In this document: positions 4,129 through 8,980 of the stretch, piece by piece
Layout: each line of letters starts with the position of its first letter
How positions within the stretch are numbered: the first letter of the stretch is position 1
From: JBAYVY01 sp041674345
GTDB taxonomy: Bacteria > Planctomycetota > Phycisphaerae > Phycisphaerales > Zrk34
Assembly: GCA_041674345.1 (NCBI GenBank)
Contig: JBAYVY010000137.1
Location: forward strand, 1 to 8,980
Reading direction: 5' to 3'
Length of the DNA: 8,980 nt
Program-made: the position numbers and the translations under genes
Notes under the pieces: generated by a model
Seen by the model: only the letters and a program-made list of their open reading frames with translations
What the model was told of the DNA's origin: nothing
Databases searched by the model: none

Positions 4129-6375
4129 TCACGGTTCGATCATGGATTGTTCGTCGTTTCCGACGATGGTGACGGATTCGATTTCACCTTCGATGGTGAC
4201 GTTGCCCAGGCCGTCCACGACGCAGACGGGGATTTTGCCGGCTTCCCAGTCGGCCAGGGGGAGCAGGGGCCAGCGGGAATGGCGGAAGCGGTCGGGCCGG
4301 ATGGTGATTTTGGAACCGCGGTCATTGAGACGGTCGATGCGGATGCGCGGGCCTGCGAGATAGTGGCCGAATGCGACGGCACCCCGCGGGTAGAACGCCA
4401 GTTCATTGCCGACGTAGGTGTCGATGAAGCCGAAGGATTGTTCGCCGGTGTTGGAGAAGGTCTGCAAATCCCAGTAGCGGCTGTCGAGCGGCGGGACGAC
4501 GGCCCCGGTGTACCGTCCGGTCAGATCGCGCCAGAGGTTTTGACTGACCCAGACGTTGGTGGTGTCGCTGGAACAGTGGCCGCAGCCGTAGGACGATTGG
4601 GTTTCGCGGATGCCGCTGGTCAGATCGGCGGTGACGCGGCGGGCATCGAAGGGGCTTTGCTTGCCGATCATGGCCGGCAGGAGCAGGCCGTTGGAAGTGT
4701 AGATGGAATAATCGTCCCATCCGGTGAGTTCGGCGATGGGCAGGGGTTTGCCGGTCCAGACGTCGGTCAGGCCGCTGGTGTCCTTGTCGATGCAGACGGC
4801 ATAGTGATCGCCGAGCCACGCTTCGTGTTCGATTTTGGGCACGGCATGTCGGACAACATCGCGGCATTGGGTGGCGGTCTGTTCGTCGCCGGCGCGACTG
4901 AGCAGATCGGCGGCGGCGAGCAGCGCCATGATGCGTTTGACGGCGAGATAGGTTTGGCGGCGGGCGTATTGCACGGCGGGCGAGGCGTCGTCGATGGTGT
5001 TGGCGGTGCCTTCGGAGGGGAAGCCGCTGCCGTCGCGGTCGGTCCAGATGAGATACTGCGTCAGCGACTTGATGAACGCGGCATGTTGTTTGAGCGGCTC
5101 GTCGTCGCCGGTCCAGTGGCAGTAGGATTGACAGAGCAGGAGGAAGTCGCAGTTTTCCTCGACGGGCATGTCGTGGTGATAGGCCTGTCCGTTGGCGGTC
5201 AGTCCGACGCCCATGTCGTGGCTGAGGATTTTGCCGCCGGACTGGGTGTGGAGTTTGCCGTGGCCGGTCCACTGGTTGAGTGTGAGTTTCAGCAGCCGGG
5301 GCCAGCAGGTGAAGTAGAACAGCGCGACGTTGTATTCGACATCGACGGTGGAATGGTAAAGGCAGGAACCTTCCCAATTGCTGAACCATTCTTCGCCCCC
5401 GGAAGTTGAAGTCGCATCGCCCTCGACATCGCACCAGAAGGTGTTGGCCAGGTAACTGTGGAAGCCCTGGGCGATGATGTGGCGGCGGGCGGCGATGAAG
5501 GGGGCCTGTTCCAGCAGCTTTTCAAATCGGCGTGAATGGGCGAGGTTGTCGTCGCGCGTCGTCTGGGCGTAGGTCATCACCTCGTCGAGATTGGACCAGT
5601 ATTGGTTGTATCGCAGCTTGGCGGGCTTGTGGCGCACCTGCATGATCGGCTGGGCGCAGTGCGTGCCCCAGATCAACCGCCACTTGGTCCCGCTGCCTTC
5701 CGGCGTGACCGGCAGATCAAGCGCCAGACCCCGCCCCCCGCCCCCGGAAGTGGAAGCGGCGAGCGGTTGTGCGCCTTCGGTGACGCTTTGCAGGCGGTCG
5801 AAGACGGTGACGGTGGGCGCGTCGGACGGCGCGGCATCAACGCGATGGGCGGCGTCGTAACCCGACCGTTCATATGTCGCAACCAGCGGCACGTCGTATC
5901 GCATGTCGATGCGACCTGACGCGACGGTGATTTGCGTGTCGGGGCGGGCGATGCGGATGAACAGCCGCACCTGCTCCGGCGGCTCGGTGACGGTGCGTTT
6001 GAGCCAGCGGACACGATGGGCCCACGTGACGCGCAGTTCGACGTACATCGCCGGCAGGAGACAGATTTTTTCGTTTTGGGGATAGAACGGGCTGTGCAGA
6101 TTCAGCTCGAACTTCAGGCCGAGGTCCGGATCGTAACCGCGGAAGGTGATGGAATTGACGCGCTCGAATTGCTCGCAGGCGTAGAGTTTTTCACCGGTGG
6201 CCGTGAAGGGCAGGACGCGCTCGGAGCCGTCCGGTCGGATGATGCCGACCGCCAGATCAAGCGGCTGATCGAGAAAGCGGCCCAGCCCGGAATGAAGCAC
6301 CCGCCGCTGATACGGCTCGAAAACGAAACCCAGGCGGCTACCCAGACGAGCTATTTGCCAGGTCATCAGTTGCAT
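4129..6375 (-). CDS. Six-hairpin glycosidase / glutaminase A-like protein (function unresolved)
   Basis: 748 residues. The N-terminal 300 or so residues look like a beta-rich domain; the rest looks like an (alpha/alpha)6 barrel. Seen motifs: WEGSCLYHSTVDVEYN (334-349) followed by a WPRL stretch (358-361); SHDMGVG (385-391) and ANGQ; MPVEENCDFLLL (403-414); GWDDYSIYTSNGLLLPAM (552-569); YWDLQTFSNTGEQ (634-646); and YPRGAVAFGHYLAG (662-675). From memory, the HDMG and MPVEE blocks resemble the central domain of glutaminase A-type proteins (DUF4965/DUF1793). The E-x(7)-T-x-DV block and the YPRG block resemble glycoside hydrolase families 116 and 52. By that analogy Glu335 could be the nucleophile and Asp554 or Asp555 the acid, but this is inference. 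No signal peptide is visible, so it is probably cytoplasmic. The start is supported by GGAGAG 9 nt before the ATG. No sugar transporter or regulator is next to it. Confidence 0.65.
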   Translation of the reverse strand: MQLMTWQIARLGSRLGFVFEPYQRRVLHSGLGRFLDQPLDLAVGIIRPDGSERVLPFTATGEKLYACEQFERVNSITFRGYDPDLGLKFELNLHSPFYPQNEKICLLPAMYVELRVTWAHRVRWLKRTVTEPPEQVRLFIRIARPDTQITVASGRIDMRYDVPLVATYERSGYDAAHRVDAAPSDAPTVTVFDRLQSVTEGAQPLAASTSGGGGRGLALDLPVTPEGSGTKWRLIWGTHCAQPIMQVRHKPAKLRYNQYWSNLDEVMTYAQTTRDDNLAHSRRFEKLLEQAPFIAARRHIIAQGFHSYLANTFWCDVEGDATSTSGGEEWFSNWEGSCLYHSTVDVEYNVALFYFTCWPRLLKLTLNQWTGHGKLHTQSGGKILSHDMGVGLTANGQAYHHDMPVEENCDFLLLCQSYCHWTGDDEPLKQHAAFIKSLTQYLIWTDRDGSGFPSEGTANTIDDASPAVQYARRQTYLAVKRIMALLAAADLLSRAGDEQTATQCRDVVRHAVPKIEHEAWLGDHYAVCIDKDTSGLTDVWTGKPLPIAELTGWDDYSIYTSNGLLLPAMIGKQSPFDARRVTADLTSGIRETQSSYGCGHCSSDTTNVWVSQNLWRDLTGRYTGAVVPPLDSRYWDLQTFSNTGEQSFGFIDTYVGNELAFYPRGAVAFGHYLAGPRIRIDRLNDRGSKITIRPDRFRHSRWPLLPLADWEAGKIPVCVVDGLGNVTIEGEIESVTIVGNDEQSMIEP

Positions 6376-6478
6376 CGCGTTCGACTCTCCATATGGATCG
6401 AATCAAACATTGTCAGGGCAAACGGGCGTCGCGTCCAGCGAAGGAATCGCGCGGTGTAGGAATCGCCGCGAAGGCAAT
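6376..6478 (-). promoter_or_regulatory. Upstream region of the hydrolase-like gene
   Basis: This gap of about 100 bp between the fusA terminator and the hydrolase-like gene should hold the latter's promoter. The minus strand shows CTGACA (5 of 6 to TTGACA) near 6410-6415 and a poor TATGGA 17 bp downstream. A 9-bp direct repeat AGGAATCGC occurs at 6442-6450 and 6458-6466 on the plus strand (16-bp period), further upstream. It could be a regulator site, but no regulator is identifiable. Confidence 0.25.
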
Positions 6479-6518
6479 AAAAAACGCCGCTTGCGGCTTC
6501 GCGAAGCCGCAAGCGGCG
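6479..6518 (-). terminator. Strong intrinsic terminator of fusA
   Basis: A perfect 34-bp palindrome (6485-6518) has the arm CGCCGCTTGCGGCTTCG, and on the minus strand it is followed by six T residues and ATT. It lies 32 nt downstream of the fusA stop. This is a textbook rho-independent terminator and separates fusA from the hydrolase-like gene. Confidence 0.92.
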
Positions 6519-6550
6519 GAGTGGTTGTTCAGGGGGGGACGTGGGCGGCG

Positions 6551-8668
6551 TTACGCTCCGGCGGCGAGCACTTCCTGCGCGATGTTGTTCGGCACGGAGC
6601 GGTAGGTCAGCGGTTCCATCGCGTAGGCGGCGCGGCCCTGGCTCATGCCGCGCAGCGATGTGGCGTAGCCGAACATCTCCGCCAGCGGCGCTTCGGCGGT
6701 GACGATGACCGTGTTGGCGCGTTGTTCCTGGTCGATGATGAGGCCGCGCCGGCTGGACAGGTCGCCGGTCACGTTGCCCAGGAACTCCTCCGGCGTGGTG
6801 ACGACGACCTTCATGATCGGTTCCAGCAACACCGGCCCGGCCTGACGCACGGCTTCCTTGAAGCCGATCGAACCGGCCATCTCGAATGAGTTCTGCGATG
6901 AATCGACTTCGTGATACGAACCGTCGATGAGCGTGGCCTTGACGCCGATGAGCGGATACCCGGCCAGCACGCCGCTCTTGGCGGTCTGACGAATGCCGTA
7001 CTCGACGGAGGGGATGTATTCCTTGGGCACCGAGCCGCCGATGATTTTGGACTCGAAGGCGATCTCGTCGGTGAATTTGAGTTCGTCCTCGGTGGCCTGC
7101 GCTTCGGTGTAGGGTTCGACGGTGAGCGTGACATCGCCGAACTGGCCGCGACCGCCGGACTGCTTTTTGTGCAGGCCGCGCGCCTTGGCGAGTTTGGTGA
7201 TGGATTCGCGGTAGGCGACGCGGGGCTTGCCGGTGTTGACGGGGATTTTCAGATCGCGGACGAGTTTGGTTTTGATGATGTCCAGGTGCAGTTCGCCCAT
7301 GCCGGCCATGATGGTTTCGCCGGTCTCTTCGTCGAAGGTGAAATGGAACGACGGGTCTTCGCGGTTGATGACGGACAGGGCGTGGGACAGTTTGTCACGG
7401 TCGGCCTGGCTGACCGGCTCGATGGACATGCTGATGACCGGATCGGGGAACTCCATGCGGATGAGCGTGATCGGATCATCGGGATCACAGAGGGTGTCGC
7501 CGGTGATGGAGTTTTTCAGGCCGATCAGCGCCACGATGTCGCCGGCGGTGGCGCGTTCGCGGGCGATGCGGTCCTTGGCGTGCATTTCATAAATGCGGCT
7601 GACGATTTCCTTCTTGCCGGTGGTGGCGTTGAGGACGCGGCTGCCCTTTTCGATCGTGCCGGAGTAAATGCGGGTGTAGGTCAGATCGCCGTGGCTGTCG
7701 CTGACGACCTTGAACACCAGCGCGGCGACCGGGGCGTTCGGATCATGGGGCCGGGTGAGTTGCTTGTCGGCATCGCGCGGATCGGTGCCCTGCACATCGG
7801 GCACTTCGGTGGGATTGGGCAGATAATCCAACACACCGTCGAGCAATCGCTGTACGCCGATGTATTTCAACGCCGATCCGCAGAACACCGGATGGCAGGT
7901 GAGGGCGAGCGTGCCCTTTCGCAGCGCGGCGCGGATTTCGTCGTCGGTGATGCTGTTTTCGTCTTCGATGAACTTGTCGGTCAGGTGGTCGTCCAGTTCG
8001 GCGGCCTTTTCGACGAGAATGTGATGCCACTTCTTGGCGGTGGCGACCATGTCCGCGGGGATTTCGCCTTCTTCAACTTTGCTGCCCAGTTCCGAGGCGT
8101 CGTAGAAATAGGCCTTCATGGTCAGCAAGTCGATGATGCCCTTGAACTCGTGGCCGTTGCCGATGGGCAGTTGCACGGCGATGGCGTTGCAGCCCAGCCG
8201 CTGGCCCAGTGAGTTGAAGCTGAATTCAAAGTCCGCGCCGATCTTGTCCATCTTGTTGACGAAGCAGATGCGGGGGACGTGATATTTCTCGGCCTGACGC
8301 CAGACGGTTTCGCTTTGCGCCTCGACGCCTTCCTTGCCGTCGAACACGGCGATCGCGCCGTCAAGCACGCGCATCGAGCGTTCGACTTCGATGGTGAAAT
8401 CGACGTGGCCGGGCGTGTCGATCAGGTTGAGCGTCATCTCTTCGCCGGTGCGGGTGTGTTGCCAGACGCAGGTGGTCGCGGCGGACTGGATGGTGATGCC
8501 GCGTTCCTGTTCGTCCTGAAGGAAGTCCATCGTGGCGGTGCCTTCGTGGACTTCGCCCATCTTGTAGATTTTGCCGGTGTAATAAAGGATACGCTCGGTG
8601 ACGGTGGTTTTGCCGGCGTCGATGTGGGCGGCGATGCCGAAGTTACGTGTTTTGTTCAGGTCGGCCAT
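6551..8668 (-). CDS. fusA: Elongation factor G
   Basis: 705 residues, normal for bacterial EF-G. EF-G is the cytoplasmic GTPase that drives tRNA-mRNA translocation on the ribosome and, with ribosome recycling factor, splits post-termination ribosomes. GTPase motifs are complete: P-loop AHIDAGKTT (14-22), the switch I region ending in ERGITI (55-60), DTPGH (84-88), NKMD (138-141) and CGSALK (263-268). Domain II begins near residue 312. Domain IV has GGRGQFGDV (505-513) and HEVDSSQNSF (586-595), and domain V ends with SQGRAAYAM and VPNNIAQEV. The frame stays open upstream to 8755, but the ATG at 8668 gives the family N-terminus MADLNKTRNFGI and has GAGG 9 nt before it, so the 29-residue extension is rejected. 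Neither tuf nor rpsJ follows: the gene ends in its own terminator, so the usual str operon order is absent on the 3' side. Confidence 0.97.
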   Translation of the reverse strand: MADLNKTRNFGIAAHIDAGKTTVTERILYYTGKIYKMGEVHEGTATMDFLQDEQERGITIQSAATTCVWQHTRTGEEMTLNLIDTPGHVDFTIEVERSMRVLDGAIAVFDGKEGVEAQSETVWRQAEKYHVPRICFVNKMDKIGADFEFSFNSLGQRLGCNAIAVQLPIGNGHEFKGIIDLLTMKAYFYDASELGSKVEEGEIPADMVATAKKWHHILVEKAAELDDHLTDKFIEDENSITDDEIRAALRKGTLALTCHPVFCGSALKYIGVQRLLDGVLDYLPNPTEVPDVQGTDPRDADKQLTRPHDPNAPVAALVFKVVSDSHGDLTYTRIYSGTIEKGSRVLNATTGKKEIVSRIYEMHAKDRIARERATAGDIVALIGLKNSITGDTLCDPDDPITLIRMEFPDPVISMSIEPVSQADRDKLSHALSVINREDPSFHFTFDEETGETIMAGMGELHLDIIKTKLVRDLKIPVNTGKPRVAYRESITKLAKARGLHKKQSGGRGQFGDVTLTVEPYTEAQATEDELKFTDEIAFESKIIGGSVPKEYIPSVEYGIRQTAKSGVLAGYPLIGVKATLIDGSYHEVDSSQNSFEMAGSIGFKEAVRQAGPVLLEPIMKVVVTTPEEFLGNVTGDLSSRRGLIIDQEQRANTVIVTAEAPLAEMFGYATSLRGMSQGRAAYAMEPLTYRSVPNNIAQEVLAAGA

Positions 8669-8803
8669 CGGACAGTTCCTCAAAATGGTTGGGCGGTCGT
8701 GCCGTTCGGCGACAAGACCACAAGCCGGGGGTGAACGGACAAAGCCGTCCATCATTTTTCAAGCTATCTCACAAGGTTGTGGAGGCAACCGTTGGGAGGA
8801 AAA

Positions 8804-8831
8804 AGCATACCGTTTATCGCCATACAGTCAA
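8804..8831 (-). promoter_or_regulatory. Putative sigma-70-type promoter of fusA
   Basis: On the minus strand TTGACT (8831-8826; 5 of 6 to TTGACA) is followed after 16 bp by TATGCT (8809-8804; 4 of 6 to TATAAT). A transcript would begin near 8797 and have a leader of about 130 nt before the fusA ATG. Spacing and hexamers are reasonable, but there is no experimental support. Confidence 0.45.
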
Positions 8832-8849
8832 GTCGAACCGGGTGAGTGT

Positions 8850-8865
8850 AGGAACTCAGGAACTC
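8850..8865. repeat. Tandem octamer AGGAACTC x2
   Basis: AGGAACTC occurs at 8850-8857 and again at 8858-8865, followed by AGG. It lies about 20 bp upstream of the putative -35 of the fusA promoter, where an activator site could sit. It is also another case of the 7-8 bp tandem duplications seen in other gaps of this window. Confidence 0.6.
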
Positions 8866-8967
8866 AGGGTGCATGACAGTTTTCGCGGGGGGATAGCCGA
8901 CAAGATGTAGTGGTGGGTCGCCCCGGACGGCGATCCGACGGCAGCCAACGAGCAAGGAGGTTCCATC

Positions 8968-8980
8968 ATGGCGGCACGGA
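8968..8980 (+). CDS. Start of an unidentified plus-strand gene (3' truncated by window)
   Basis: AAGGAGG (8954-8960) stands 7 nt before ATG 8968, an optimal ribosome-binding arrangement and the strongest in the window. Only Met-Ala-Ala-Arg and one further base are visible, so no product can be named. The gene is divergent from fusA. Confidence 0.6.

Larger units (their letters stand above)
8669..8967. other. Divergent intergenic region upstream of fusA
   Basis: About 300 bp between the fusA start and the start of a plus-strand gene. It holds a likely fusA promoter (8804-8831), a tandem octamer (8850-8865) and the Shine-Dalgarno of the right-hand gene (8954-8960). The fusA leader would be about 130 nt; I saw only short 4-bp stems in it and no recognised riboswitch or leader peptide. 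No convincing gene is seen, and the small open frames across it have no family character. Confidence 0.6.

Noticed and set aside
4147..5409. Plus-strand open frame (420 codons) opposite the hydrolase-like gene
   Set aside because: Same reason: Gly/Val/Asp-rich shadow with no motifs or ribosome-binding site, while the minus strand carries recognisable motifs along its length.
2351..5751. 13-mer CGCCCCCGGAAGT at 2351, 5394 and 5739
   Set aside because: All are within coding sequence; two encode similar Ser-Thr-Ser-Gly-Gly loops in one protein, and shared 13-mers between parts of a 9-kb G+C-rich sequence are expected by chance.
6911..8212. Plus-strand open frame (433 codons) opposite fusA
   Set aside because: Shadow of EF-G; no independent evidence of coding.
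8669..8755. N-terminal extension of EF-G by 29 residues
   Set aside because: The extension has no family similarity, and the ATG at 8668 has a good Shine-Dalgarno and starts the conserved MADLNKTRNFGI sequence.
8764..8955. Small minus-strand open frame (63 codons) upstream of fusA
   Set aside because: No ribosome-binding site or domain character; it overlaps the putative fusA promoter and the control region of the right-hand gene.

Overview
The window is ordinary, G+C-rich bacterial chromosome dominated by housekeeping genes. The mix of genes, the C-terminal tail type of FtsH, an EF-G gene not followed by tuf, and poor use of Shine-Dalgarno sites at some starts fit a member of the Planctomycetota, possibly the Phycisphaerae. 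This is an impression from protein style, not a database match, and the assignment is tentative.

Layout from left to right: the 3' end of ftsH (plus strand, cut by the window edge); a small predicted outer-envelope lipoprotein with three Asp-box (BNR) motifs (plus); a class I glutamine amidotransferase-like protein (minus); mnmG/gidA for wobble-uridine modification of tRNA (minus); a 748-residue protein resembling six-hairpin glycosidases and glutaminase A (minus); fusA for elongation factor G (minus), followed by a strong hairpin terminator; then a roughly 300-bp divergent intergenic region and the first codons of a plus-strand gene at the right edge. The four central genes share the minus strand, but gaps of 100 to 175 bp with repeats, putative promoters or a terminator suggest mostly separate transcription units rather than one operon. 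FtsH (membrane protein quality control), MnmG (tRNA modification) and EF-G (translation elongation) are core functions. The lipoprotein, amidotransferase and hydrolase are accessory.

The least expected content is between the genes. A dispersed repeat of about 85 to 115 bp occurs three times (about 238-322, 1136-1250 and 4037-4126). It has a conserved core of about 45 bp, and one end is made of short TTGGTGAT/TGGGTGAT units. In every copy this end lies a few bases after a stop codon. Two inverted copies bracket the lipoprotein gene, and one of them supplies the gene's own last codons. A separate intergenic region holds a seven-unit array of a 7-bp repeat (GCCAACA) with an inverted pair downstream. 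mnmG and the lipoprotein gene both have a -10-like hexamer only 6 to 8 nt before the ATG, which suggests leaderless mRNAs. I did not find a defence system, CRISPR array, insertion sequence with a transposase, tRNA or rRNA.
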